DNA of 37,536 bases, taken from NCBI GenBank assembly GCA_021792355.1, contig JAJYUV010000014.1, positions 1 through 37,536 of the forward strand. Reading direction: 5' to 3'. This stretch comes from Thermoplasmata archaeon. GTDB lineage: Archaea > Thermoplasmatota > Thermoplasmata > Thermoplasmatales > GCA-001856825. Of this stretch, positions 8,223-16,715 are shown in pieces. Each line of letters opens with the position of its first letter. Position 1 is the first letter of the stretch. Below the pieces are notes generated by a model that did not search any database, was not told the DNA's origin, and worked only from the letters and a program-made list of their open reading frames with translations. A program made the position numbers and the translations under genes.

Positions 8223-8254
8223 TCGCTGCTCCAAACACTGACTAGGAGCAGCGA
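8223..8254. repeat. 10-bp inverted repeat upstream of the IS110 remnant
   Basis: TCGCTGCTCC and GGAGCAGCGA are perfect inverted copies separated by 12 bases. The hairpin lies in non-coding DNA about 45 bases upstream of the remnant transposase start (minus strand). In IS110 elements this 5' non-coding end encodes the structured bridge RNA, so this may be a surviving piece of it. That role is inference from position and shape only. Confidence 0.6.
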
Positions 8255-8397
8255 GGAAGGGCTGACCGTGTGGGAATTTTACTATTCAGTCAGACCAATA
8301 TTCAGTCCAGAAAAGAAGGTGAGAATAGTGCTGGATTGGTTTGTAGTATAATACATCCCTTGAGAGTCTCGGGGAGTTGTAGTAAAAATTTCCTTGT

Positions 8398-9552
8398 TCA
8401 TTTCAGGGTACTAGATTCCCTTTGGAATTGACGCATAAAATCATAAAATTTCTCCGAAATGATTCTCCAATCATAGTTCGTTTCTACCAGTCGGTGCTCT
8501 TCATATCTGTCGTGCTCTATGATTTTTCTGTCAGCGATAATCTCTTCAACTCTTATATAGAAGGCCTCCACACTCATAGGCAGATACTCCAGATACTTCT
8601 CTTCAAAATTGTCAAAGCTACCTTTCAAATATTCTCCTGCGAGAACATACATTCCGGAAGAAAGAGCCTCCAAAATTACTAAAGGGAATGCATCTGAATG
8701 AGATGGGTACAGAAATACATCGCAACTACCGTACAGCTTAAGGAGATCCTCGTTGCTCAGAATTCCGTGGTAGATAATCCTTCCATTCTTCCTCACCTCG
8801 CTCTCCATTGGACCCCCGCCTACTATGTGAAACTCTACATTTTCTTCCTTTACTTTTTCTATAAGCGGGATAAGCAGATCAAGTCCCTTTTCCTTTATCA
8901 GTGCACCTACGAAGAGAAATTTAATCTTTTCCGTGTCAGCCAGTAGCTCGGGAACAAACTTTTCTGCGTTTACGCCGTTTGGTAGTACCATTCTGTACTT
9001 AACATCCATTTTCTGTAGTTCTAACTCATCCTTTGGTAGTGCGTGGAAACCGTTTATATATTTAAAGTTTATGATATAATTGATCCTGGTATATAAACGA
9101 TTTAACAATTTGTTTCTGAAGTTATTTCCTAAATTAAATGTATGGCTCGTACATATAACGGGTATATTCAAGTCTTTAAAAAATCTGGAATAACCATTGA
9201 AGAATAAATATGCTATATCCGTCTTCTTTATAAGTTCAAGTTTTCCCTCTTTCAGAGCCTGCCGCAAGTCTCTTTTGAATGGACTAAAGAAAATATTAAC
9301 GAGACTTTGATAAATGAAATTTTTACTTCTTAACACGTGTCGATGAATTCTTATCCTTTCACAACCCTCGGTGTAAACACTCACATCCTTGTCATCTATT
9401 CTTTGGATATCTAAAAGGTCTGTTTCAACAATTGTTACGTCAAAATCATTCGGCCTGTATTTTAAAAGATTAAAAAGTACGTTTTCTGTACCTCTGCCAG
9501 TTCTCAGATCAGTTCCCATGAAGAAGGTAATTCTTACGCTCCCTTGTTTCAT
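8398..9552 (-). CDS. GT4 glycosyltransferase
   Basis: A 384-residue GT-B fold enzyme of family 4. The N-terminal domain starts with a strand ending FFMGTDLRTGRGTENV, a glycine-rich acceptor loop. The C-terminal domain has FLFVGALIKEKGLDLL, HIVGGGP, and an EX7E-like segment around SHSDAFPLVILEALSSG, which binds the nucleotide sugar. It would add a sugar from a nucleotide donor to a lipid-linked or protein-linked acceptor at the cytoplasmic membrane face. Start ATG 9552 has a TATA-like GGCATTAAAAGATG (9570-9583, minus strand) about 25 bases upstream. It stands alone between an IS remnant and a GT2 gene. Donor and acceptor are unknown. Confidence 0.85.
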   Translation of the reverse strand: MKQGSVRITFFMGTDLRTGRGTENVLFNLLKYRPNDFDVTIVETDLLDIQRIDDKDVSVYTEGCERIRIHRHVLRSKNFIYQSLVNIFFSPFKRDLRQALKEGKLELIKKTDIAYLFFNGYSRFFKDLNIPVICTSHTFNLGNNFRNKLLNRLYTRINYIINFKYINGFHALPKDELELQKMDVKYRMVLPNGVNAEKFVPELLADTEKIKFLFVGALIKEKGLDLLIPLIEKVKEENVEFHIVGGGPMESEVRKNGRIIYHGILSNEDLLKLYGSCDVFLYPSHSDAFPLVILEALSSGMYVLAGEYLKGSFDNFEEKYLEYLPMSVEAFYIRVEEIIADRKIIEHDRYEEHRLVETNYDWRIISEKFYDFMRQFQRESSTLK

Positions 9553-9569
9553 GCTATTTACGATTTTTG

Positions 9570-9583
9570 CATCTTTTAATGCC
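9570..9583 (-). promoter_or_regulatory. TATA-like box for the GT4 gene starting at 9552
   Basis: On the minus strand GGCATTAAAAGATG is centred about 25 bases before the ATG, the leaderless spacing seen across the window. The remaining bases between here and 9850 hold no recognisable gene. Confidence 0.4.
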
Positions 9584-9850
9584 TTAACTATTTTTCTACA
9601 ACAACAGAGTGCTAGTAAGAGATTTTGACCTTGATTTATTATAGGTACCAGTTAACAAGAGTTGATTGTGGCAAGTTCAATCTCTGCATAGCGATAATCG
9701 TGTGTTAAGCCTATCGTGAAGCTTTGCCCTCATGAGTTGAGGTTGACCTTAAAGAGTGACAAAGGATCCCTGATTCTCTTGCAGAATCAAGAACTATCAG
9801 ACGGAGGCGGGTCATACTAAAGCAATGAAACCGCAATTTATGATTTGTTG

Positions 9851-10741
9851 TTAGATTAAAATGGTATTGTTCCTTGCAGACAGGCGTACCTCGTGAAGTC
9901 TCTTTCGAAATTTTTTGTATACCTTATTGTAAGCTACAAGTTCCTTTTTTAGATGCGCATATTTTTCCCTAGGTCGCTTCGTTTCTCTTTTGCCTATAGA
10001 GTATGAACCTATATGCTCTACGACAGAACTTCTTACGACCCCTATTTTTGCATTGGCCAAGTAAAGCCTAAAGGTGAAATCTAAGTCTTCTCCAAAAAAG
10101 AAGCTCTCATCAAATAAACCCACACTTACAATCATATCCCTTCTGAGTAAGACTAGAGGAAACAGTCTTATTATATCACCTTCTGAAATGGTTTCACTTG
10201 CACTGGAGTTTTCTTCATGAGCGCGAGGAGGGAAAAGTTTAATCCTAACAAAATTACGGAATGGTTCAATTAATGGGAAGATGGATATAGGGATAACAGA
10301 GCCTATGCGGATATACAAATATGACTCCCCCGGTATCATTCTCTCAAAGGCGCTAAGATTTTCCCTTCCTGGTTCCTTTACAATAGGTACAACTCCATCT
10401 AACCCTTTGTTCGACTCGATACAACTGAACAACCTGAGGAAACTATCCTCGTTTATTTTCGCGTCGTCGTGAGCGAACATCAAGTACTCTGTGGGCTTTT
10501 CTAGAAATCGAGTTATTCCGACGTTCCAAGATTTTGCGAAAGAAAAATCTTTTCCCGAATCCTCAACAAGGATGAGGCGGATATCAGGGGACAGTGATAA
10601 AACCATTTCCACAAAATTCTTGGTCAGGGCCCTGTCCTTATCTGAAGTTAGTGCTATCATAGTCAGCTTATCCGTTGATCCATATTCGTGGATTCTTCCA
10701 TTGAACCGCATTTTTCTTTCAGTGATGGTGGCAAATATCAT
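9851..10741 (-). CDS. GT2 glycosyltransferase, rhamnosyltransferase-like
   Basis: A 296-residue GT-A enzyme of family 2. It has a nucleotide-binding half with SWNVGITRFL and a metal-binding FAHDDAKI (HDD). The later LRRDMIVSVGLFDESFFFGEDLD block is the acceptor/catalytic region typical of bacterial rhamnosyl- and GlcNAc-transferases (ED in FFGEDLD). No membrane helices are seen. ATG 10741 is used; an internal ATG gives a start ten residues later (MRFNGR). A TATAAA sits about 36 bases upstream on the minus strand. The gene diverges from the broken FkbM gene at 10835. Sugar specificity cannot be stated. Confidence 0.8.
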   Translation of the reverse strand: MIFATITERKMRFNGRIHEYGSTDKLTMIALTSDKDRALTKNFVEMVLSLSPDIRLILVEDSGKDFSFAKSWNVGITRFLEKPTEYLMFAHDDAKINEDSFLRLFSCIESNKGLDGVVPIVKEPGRENLSAFERMIPGESYLYIRIGSVIPISIFPLIEPFRNFVRIKLFPPRAHEENSSASETISEGDIIRLFPLVLLRRDMIVSVGLFDESFFFGEDLDFTFRLYLANAKIGVVRSSVVEHIGSYSIGKRETKRPREKYAHLKKELVAYNKVYKKFRKRLHEVRLSARNNTILI

Positions 10742-10834
10742 AAATTTTGCTTTATCTGAGAATGTCAGGTCCCGTTTATATTCTCTATCAACAAAAAAAT
10801 TTAAAGCCAGAGAGGCTATAAAGCTTAGTCAGGG

Positions 10835-11688
10835 ATGGAAATACTTACTGGTATTCCAACAAGAGTGACGACAAACGTTCAGACGATCAGGAAATTCAGA
10901 AGTTTCTTTAGAAACTTTTTGCATGTATGGTCTAATGTAGTGCTAAAGAAGTATCCTATTTCTGGTGTCCTGATCAACCGAGACACCGTTGAGATACAGT
11001 CTGAGGTTCACCTTCAGATGCCCTTGTTAGGCATTAAGCTCGTAAATTACGTAAATAAATCTGATGTCTCAGAGTTTGAAACTTCAGGGAAAAAGGTTAA
11101 GATGACCGGACTCAAATTTGGAGGAGATTTAGGTACATGGGTTAATCCATACGATCTGAATGTAAGAGATAGAGTTGTTGTTTATATCGGGGCCAGTATA
11201 GGCGATACTGGACTGAATTTTGTTTATCAGGGTGCAGAATCCGTGATAGCAATAGAGCCAGACCCATTCACGTTTGAGTTGCTGCAGAGGAACATAGAAC
11301 TGAATAGAATGCAACAAACTATCATTCCTATTAATGCGGCCCTTTCAGGACATATAGGATCGATTAAAATACCCTATAAGGTGTAAGATACACCACTGGC
11401 AGAAACGCACGGGATAGCAGATCAGGGGTAGATCTCAGAACATTAACAATCAGAAAGATTATTGAAGATTTCGATATTTCTGAAGGTGTCATTAAAATGG
11501 ATTGTGAAGGATATGAGTACCAATCGCTCCTGTCAACTGACATAAAATATCTAAAAATATTCGATCAATACGGAATTGAATATCATTACGGAGCCGAAGT
11601 GCTAGAGAGGTTGTTTATTGAGCTAAAATACTCCGTTCGGGTTGATACCCCCAAAAATATTACAATAGGTTTAGCAAGCCACACTTGA
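10835..11688 (+). pseudogene. FkbM-family methyltransferase with a frameshift
   Basis: ATG 10835 opens a class I SAM methyltransferase with VVYIGASIGDTGLNF (motif I) and AIEPDPFTFELLQRN (acidic ribose loop). The frame ends at a TAA at 11384-11386. Coding continues one frame over as VRYTTGRNARDS, then VIKMDCEGYEYQ, the FkbM signature, to a TGA at 11686-11688. Adding one base near GG at 11381-11382 would join both halves into about 284 codons. FkbM enzymes O-methylate sugars of glycans and antibiotics. Whether this is decay, a sequencing error or recoding cannot be told here. A TATA-like GCTATAAAG lies about 20 bases upstream. Confidence 0.8.
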
Positions 11689-11800
11689 TGAGATTAGGAA
11701 TGATTTACGCAAGACGACGAGAATAAGGTGGTTCAGAATACAGATAGTGAGTAAGGAATTCCAGAATAGTGAGAAGCTCCATAATAAATTATAATCCAAA

Positions 11801-12946
11801 CTAGTAACCAGCCAACGCTTCCTCAATCGCATCCTTAACTGCCGCAACAATAGCATCTACCTTTTGAATATTTTCGATCGATTCACCATTCAGTTTAAAG
11901 TATCTCTTTACCAACAAGGTGACGAACTTTTCCTCAGAGCCAGATGGACTTTCCATACCGACTAAAGGACTGGCTCCATTTCTCACCTCGACATCTGAAT
12001 AAGAAAGCCCGAGAAACTTGAGAACACTCCCAGTACTTTGTACTTTTTGGCTAATCTGGAATGTGACTTCTTTTGCGTACTTATCCTTTCTTAAATTCCT
12101 TAGAGACTTATTCCGAATTTTTTGGTAATCAGTTAGTCCAATCTTACCAGACAACAGATTGCTGACTAAGTCGTATATTTTGTATTCAAAATACGATAGT
12201 TCACGTTGAGATAACCCTTTATATCCAATTACGTCACGGTTTGTCGCGTAGCGAGTCTTTACTTTCTCAAGGAGTTTCCTTAGTACGTAACTTATACTTT
12301 TCCTTGTCTCGAACATTTCAATCATTATGTATCTCTTTATCTTTTCTTTCACTGCCTCTGCGGTATAATCATAATCGAATATGTGCGAAATATAAAATTT
12401 TGACGGATCTAGATAAGAACCTTTCCTGTATACCCTGTAGGGTTGATGAATTATTTCGTTTATTTCTACCGCTTCTTTTTTAAAGACCATTAGCCTAAAT
12501 GAGTCGGTGTATAATTCCCTTATCCAATTGGGAATTTTCTCATTTATGAATATGGTCCTTTTCTGAATGTAGTATGCATCTGCATCGGACTTTAAGATAG
12601 AACCCAATGAATTCACCAATTCTTCTGATATATATTCAGTGTCCGTAAAAATCATTATCCACGGATTTACAGCAGAGTCCAAGGCAAATGGTATGACTGG
12701 TTCCAATATTCCAAAAGAATACACCCTCAAAATTTTGATTGTTTTTATAGGCTGATATTTCTTAACCAACTCGAAGTAGTCGACATCCGTCCCACTATAA
12801 GTGATAATGACTTCAATACCCACGGACGACAGTAGCGTTATTAATCGTTCAGTTGTTTCCTTCAAATCCCCAACTAGTCGAATAATGGCACTAATTGGAA
12901 TAGGAGAAATCGTTTGAATAGCCATTGTTTCTGTAGTTTCTAACAT
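11801..12946 (-). CDS. GT-A-like (GT2-type) putative glycosyltransferase with a helical C-terminus
   Basis: A 381-residue protein with only weak family signals. Residues about 15-130 read like a GT-A domain: a strand-helix start IIRLVGDLKETTERL, then ITYSGTD, and a DXD-like FTDTEY where GT2 enzymes bind metal. The rest (about 190-380) is charged and helical with no recognised domain. No signal peptide or membrane helix is visible. It probably transfers a sugar, given its place among glycosyltransferases, but this is inference. It stands between a frameshifted FkbM gene and IS debris, on the minus strand like its GT neighbours and the CDP-sugar operon. Other options include a catalytically inactive GT-fold partner protein. 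Confidence 0.65.
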   Translation of the reverse strand: MLETTETMAIQTISPIPISAIIRLVGDLKETTERLITLLSSVGIEVIITYSGTDVDYFELVKKYQPIKTIKILRVYSFGILEPVIPFALDSAVNPWIMIFTDTEYISEELVNSLGSILKSDADAYYIQKRTIFINEKIPNWIRELYTDSFRLMVFKKEAVEINEIIHQPYRVYRKGSYLDPSKFYISHIFDYDYTAEAVKEKIKRYIMIEMFETRKSISYVLRKLLEKVKTRYATNRDVIGYKGLSQRELSYFEYKIYDLVSNLLSGKIGLTDYQKIRNKSLRNLRKDKYAKEVTFQISQKVQSTGSVLKFLGLSYSDVEVRNGASPLVGMESPSGSEEKFVTLLVKRYFKLNGESIENIQKVDAIVAAVKDAIEEALAGY

Positions 12947-12962
12947 ATTTTATTATTTATGG

Positions 12963-13124
12963 TTATTGGATACCGCTAGATCCAGCAGGAATGGAGAATT
13001 TCTGAAGATATTCAGGCTTGAGATTAAAAAGGTAAAGAAGCCTAATCAACCATATGTTACAGTTGGAAGAAGGCTTCTTTACTGGGTATTCACAACAATG
13101 ATGAATCATAAACCTTGCAGGTAA
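12963..13124 (+). pseudogene. Possible IS110-type transposase C-terminal fragment
   Basis: An open stretch without a start reads LEIKKVKKPNQPYVTVGRR, then LLYWVFTTMMNHKPCR, then TAA. The GRRLLYWVFTTM pattern resembles the C-terminal helix (ARKLL..IY.ML) of IS110-family transposases. About 54 codons remain. It is on the opposite strand to the N-terminal remnant 4.8 kb away, so it is either a second copy or a rearranged piece. Confidence 0.4.
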
Positions 13125-13540
13125 AGATTATTCAGAAGGGGACCCACTATTTCTTCGATGGAATGATTTCTCAACAAGGATGGAAGCCATGAAATCCATT
13201 CCCCTCTTGACTTCTCTATAAATCCAATACAGTTGCGTGTTATGGCAAAGGTGAATCAGCCCGAATTACATCCCACTCCACAGAACGTGTCAAATATCGG
13301 GAGGGTATAGCTATGTAAGAGTAAGTCAGACCTAAACATTCACATGCGTGTCTCAATACCCCTAAGAAGTCTTGTTACATATTTTACTGATTGAGAGTGT
13401 TCTAGGTCATTTCAGGTTCCTGACGTGCATGTTTTTCCCTAAATCCGCTCCAAGATTCTTTGTATTCTGCAGTTCGTAGTTTCTTATCACAAGACTATCT
13501 TCTCAAATCTCAGTTATGTTTATTATGTTCTTATGTAAGT
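13125..13540. other. Non-coding or degenerate region
   Basis: No intact ORF. On the minus strand near 13300-13265 a short stretch reads FDTFCGVGCNSG, like motif I of a class I methyltransferase (DPFCGVGGN type). It is followed at once by a stop and then about 45 open codons. This may be a relic of a gene, but the evidence is thin. Confidence 0.4.
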
Positions 13541-13950
13541 AAATATCTACCTTCACCATAATCACTTTCAAGTTGTCCTAAGAGCCTCTCAAGTCGGAGA
13601 AATCTCGACATTTTCCTATTCACCCATGTTTCAGGCTACTGTGTCGGGCATAAAGGCAACCAATCTATTCATCGAACTCACTGGTAAATCAAAAACCTGG
13701 ACGGCCTCTCTAATTCTCACTCCGTTACCGTCACAACAAAATGTTCAGAAAGCTTTTTTCAAGCCACCTGAATCAACTCTTGGATACTTCCAAATCCTTC
13801 ATAGGGGTTAATGATCTTACTAATATCGGCGCTCAAAAACAGACCATTTCTGTAGTCAACCAAGCTAAAGAAAAGGTCACGTGAATATTGGATGACCAGG
13901 CACCTTAGCCTTTTAATCTCAATTTGATTATTCAATTGCGCACCACACAA
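13541..13950 (-). pseudogene. Degenerate DDE-type transposase remnant
   Basis: On the minus strand 13950-13759 reads LRCLVIQYSRDLFFSLV, YRNGLFLSADISK and SIQELIQVA. It is then broken by several stops, with further recognisable but shifted coding to about 13541 (FLRLERLLGQLESDYGEGRY). The 'RNG-FLS-D-S ... IEELI' pattern resembles the C-terminal catalytic part of IS4/IS701-like DDE transposases. No inverted ends were found. Family assignment is tentative. Confidence 0.4.
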
Positions 13951-13956
13951 TTACAG

Positions 13957-14949
13957 TTAGATAATAGTCCCTTCTGCCATTAGGTGTTTGTACCATCTAA
14001 CTGTGATATATCTATCGTCTCCGTAAGCTATTCTCTTGTTTTCAAGAGCATCCCACAGCTCCTTAGTCCCACTTTGTATATCCCAGTCTGGACTAAAACC
14101 TAACTCCCTTACGATCTTGTTGAACCTCACCCGATAGGATCTTGAATCGGGGGAGCCGACCCACTGATATTTCTCTTCTTTTCCGAGAGCCCTGAATATT
14201 TCTCTTGCAATACCAATTATTTGATAATTCTGGGCATTAGACCCAAGGTTGAATATTGTGCCACCGAGGTCTTTATCGGATTCTAAGGCCAATTTCAGCC
14301 CCTTGTAAACATCCCTGACATGGATAAAAGGTCTCCACTGTCTTCCTCCTGTTGTAAGTGTTGTAAACCCTTTCGTAAATATTTGCCCTGTTATGTCATT
14401 AACTACTAGATCAAACCTCATTCGCCTAACAGATAGACCGTAGACCGTTGCCAGTCTGAAAATGATGACTTGAAATTCTGGAGAATTTAACTGAAGAACA
14501 TCACGCTCGATCGCAAGGTTTGCCTTAGCGTAGGTAGTTAAAGGATTTGGTTTTGTATTTTCGTCAACATAATCGTCATTGAAACCATAAATGCTGCAAG
14601 AGGAGGGCAATATATATTTCTTCACGCCAGCTAACTTAGATAGCATTGCTGCTCTAAATCTACCTAGGTGATTTACCGAGATAGTACTGATGGGATTTAA
14701 CTCTCCGGATGGATCGTTAGAAATTGCAGCGAGGTCCATGACTGCATCTACATTTTTCAAAATTTCTAAAAATTTATCCGTCTCGATGTTTCTAATGTCT
14801 TCGCTGATCAATTTTATACCTAGTAAGTCACCAAGATTATTGCCAAAGAGAAACCGATCCACAACAATTACTTCGTGTCCATCGTTGAGCAATGATTCAG
14901 AGACCAGCGACCCTATATAGCCTCCACCCCCTGTTACCAAGACACGCAT
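13957..14949 (-). CDS. SDR nucleotide-sugar epimerase/reductase, last gene of the CDP-sugar operon
   Basis: A 330-residue extended SDR. GGGGYIGS at residues 7-14 binds NAD(P). AAISNDPSGELNP is typical of a subgroup found in CDP-/dTDP-deoxysugar clusters. The active site has SSCSIYG and YAKAN (YxxxN replacing the usual YxxxK). RPFIHVRDV and FNLGSN follow in the substrate domain. It would epimerise or reduce a 4-keto nucleotide sugar. It sits 38 bases after the SDR that starts at 15938 and shares its direction, so it belongs to the same operon. The start ATG 14949 is the only one fitting the Rossmann fold. The Asn in place of the catalytic Lys deserves attention. Confidence 0.8.
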   Translation of the reverse strand: MRVLVTGGGGYIGSLVSESLLNDGHEVIVVDRFLFGNNLGDLLGIKLISEDIRNIETDKFLEILKNVDAVMDLAAISNDPSGELNPISTISVNHLGRFRAAMLSKLAGVKKYILPSSCSIYGFNDDYVDENTKPNPLTTYAKANLAIERDVLQLNSPEFQVIIFRLATVYGLSVRRMRFDLVVNDITGQIFTKGFTTLTTGGRQWRPFIHVRDVYKGLKLALESDKDLGGTIFNLGSNAQNYQIIGIAREIFRALGKEEKYQWVGSPDSRSYRVRFNKIVRELGFSPDWDIQSGTKELWDALENKRIAYGDDRYITVRWYKHLMAEGTII

Positions 14950-14987
14950 AATTTCTTAACTAAGGAGTGACTTAAATATCTTTCCAG

Positions 14988-15938
14988 CTAATACAGAGAT
15001 AGGTGTTGTGAAAGCCACGAGTATGTTTCCTTCAGACCTTCTGTGAGAGAGTAAAGCAGGGCCCAGCCTAGTTCGTCATGTATTTTTTTAATATCGGCGA
15101 TTGGTGGAGAAATGTAATTTTCGGGCCTCTGGTCCCTTTCGCCCGGAAGGATTCTCGATGAACTGTTGGCAATAGATACTAATTTTGTCGCTACGTCCAT
15201 GACAGTAGTCCCTGCACCAGACCCGACGTTAAGAGTATCGAACTTCTTATTGAATTCTTTTCTTACAGCTTTGAAAATTGCCTCTACTACATCCGCTACG
15301 TAAATAAAATCCCTAATCGCTTCTGGATTGGAAAGGACAATATCTTCATTTTTGATAGCTTTTATGGTAACCTGAGGCACCAGACGCGATTGTTCTTCAA
15401 ATGGCCCAAAAACATTGAATATTCTTAGGACCATAGAAGAAAACTTGTAATTTTCCGAAACCTTCTCAAGGTACTCAGTTTGAAACAGTTTTGCAATTCC
15501 GTATTCACTGACGGGCCTACACCTGACATTTTCTTTTAAAGCCTGATGGAACTTTGCCGATGCCCCGTATTCAAAGGATGATCCCAAATGGATAAATTGC
15601 CTGATTTGGAATTGTTTCATCGCATCCACCAAAGAAATTAACGTTAAGAAGTTAGAATTCCAGTTGTGTTCAGTCTTGTTTACTGTTTTTCTTTGTGCAA
15701 TTCCTACCGCATTTATGACAACTTCCGGGTTTGATTTCGCAAATATTGCTTCAAGGTTCTTGGAATTGTATTCCCCAATCTTTATTATGTTACTGTCCCT
15801 TATGTTTTCTATTCGCCAAAGGTTTGTGTTTTCCCTTACAACTGCATAAACCTCTAGTCCGGCTGAAGACAAGCGATTGGCGATATTAGACCCGAGAAAA
15901 CCGTTGGCTCCGGTGATTAGTACTCTTTGAGATTCCAT
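14988..15938 (-). CDS. SDR nucleotide-sugar reductase/epimerase (CDP-abequose/paratose-synthase-like)
   Basis: A 316-residue extended SDR. TGANGFLGSN at residues 9-18 binds NAD(P), GSSFEYG is the catalytic Ser region and YGIAK gives the YxxxK dyad. RIFNVFGP, IRDFIYVADV and LNVGSG follow. It resembles 4-ketoreductases and epimerases of 3,6-dideoxyhexose pathways (RfbJ, Rmd). Its ATG directly follows the TGA of the cytidylyltransferase (TGAATG), so the two are surely co-transcribed. The likely role is the late reduction or epimerisation of a CDP-4-keto sugar. The exact stereochemistry cannot be inferred. Confidence 0.8.
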   Translation of the reverse strand: MESQRVLITGANGFLGSNIANRLSSAGLEVYAVVRENTNLWRIENIRDSNIIKIGEYNSKNLEAIFAKSNPEVVINAVGIAQRKTVNKTEHNWNSNFLTLISLVDAMKQFQIRQFIHLGSSFEYGASAKFHQALKENVRCRPVSEYGIAKLFQTEYLEKVSENYKFSSMVLRIFNVFGPFEEQSRLVPQVTIKAIKNEDIVLSNPEAIRDFIYVADVVEAIFKAVRKEFNKKFDTLNVGSGAGTTVMDVATKLVSIANSSSRILPGERDQRPENYISPPIADIKKIHDELGWALLYSLTEGLKETYSWLSQHLSLY

Positions 15939-16715
15939 TCAGCCATCCCAAATTTTCCACGGGGCATTACCTGAGTTCCATAAATTTTCAAGATTTCGCT
16001 TATCATTCATTGTATCCATTGCCATCCAGAAACCAGTATGTCTGAAAGCAACAACCTGCCCTTCTTCCGTGAGTCTCATCATTGGTTCTCCTTCCCAGAC
16101 CGTTCCGTCTCCTTCTATGTAGTCGAAAACATCAGGTTCCATGACATAAAATCCCCCATTTATCCAGTATCCATCACCCGGAGGCTTTTCCTGGAATTTC
16201 ACTACCCTATCTTTTTCGTCGATGGAAAGGGAACCAAAGCGTCCCTTAGGCTGGACTGCCGTAACGGTTACGAAATGCCTAGAGAGTGAGTGAGTCTTCA
16301 ATAATGATCTGAGGTCGATGTTGGCTGACCCGTCCCCATAAGTTAGCATGAAGGGCTCATTCCCAACGTACCTAGATATCCTTTTGATCCTTCCGCCTGT
16401 CATAGTAAACTTTCCAGTATCAATAACCTTCACGCTCCAGTCTTCGAGGTGTTCGCTCAGAATATTGACCTTATTATCCTTGAGGTCTATCTCGATGTCC
16501 ACATGGTTGTGAACATAATTCACGAAATAATCTTTTATCATTTGCTGTTTATACCCTGCACATATAATGAAATCTCTGAGCCCTTGAGCATAATAAATTT
16601 TCATTATATGCCAAAGTATTGGTTCGTCGCCAATCTCTACCATAGGTTTAGGTTTAATTGCAGTTTCTTCACTTAATCGAGTTCCAAGACCACCAGCTAA
16701 AATTACTACCTTCAA
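15939..16715 (-). CDS. rfbF: Glucose-1-phosphate cytidylyltransferase
   Basis: A 258-residue nucleotidyltransferase that matches RfbF closely. LAGGLGTRLSEET is at residues 6-18 followed by KPKPMVEIG. IICAGYKQQMIKDYF is a hallmark of this family, as are LTYGDG, FQEKP, WINGGFYV and WEGEPM. It makes CDP-glucose from CTP and glucose 1-phosphate, the entry to CDP-deoxysugars. The start is TTG at 16715, exactly abutting the upstream TAA (TAATTG); no ATG fits. Operon position is second, between the C-methyltransferase and two SDRs. RfbF is mostly known from bacteria, so transfer into this archaeal island is plausible. Function is the surest in the operon. Confidence 0.92.
   Translation of the reverse strand: MKVVILAGGLGTRLSEETAIKPKPMVEIGDEPILWHIMKIYYAQGLRDFIICAGYKQQMIKDYFVNYVHNHVDIEIDLKDNKVNILSEHLEDWSVKVIDTGKFTMTGGRIKRISRYVGNEPFMLTYGDGSANIDLRSLLKTHSLSRHFVTVTAVQPKGRFGSLSIDEKDRVVKFQEKPPGDGYWINGGFYVMEPDVFDYIEGDGTVWEGEPMMRLTEEGQVVAFRHTGFWMAMDTMNDKRNLENLWNSGNAPWKIWDG

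Noticed and set aside
8103..8351. 82-codon plus-strand ORF over the IS110 remnant
   Set aside because: It lies antisense to the remnant and its non-coding end; no protein-like features.
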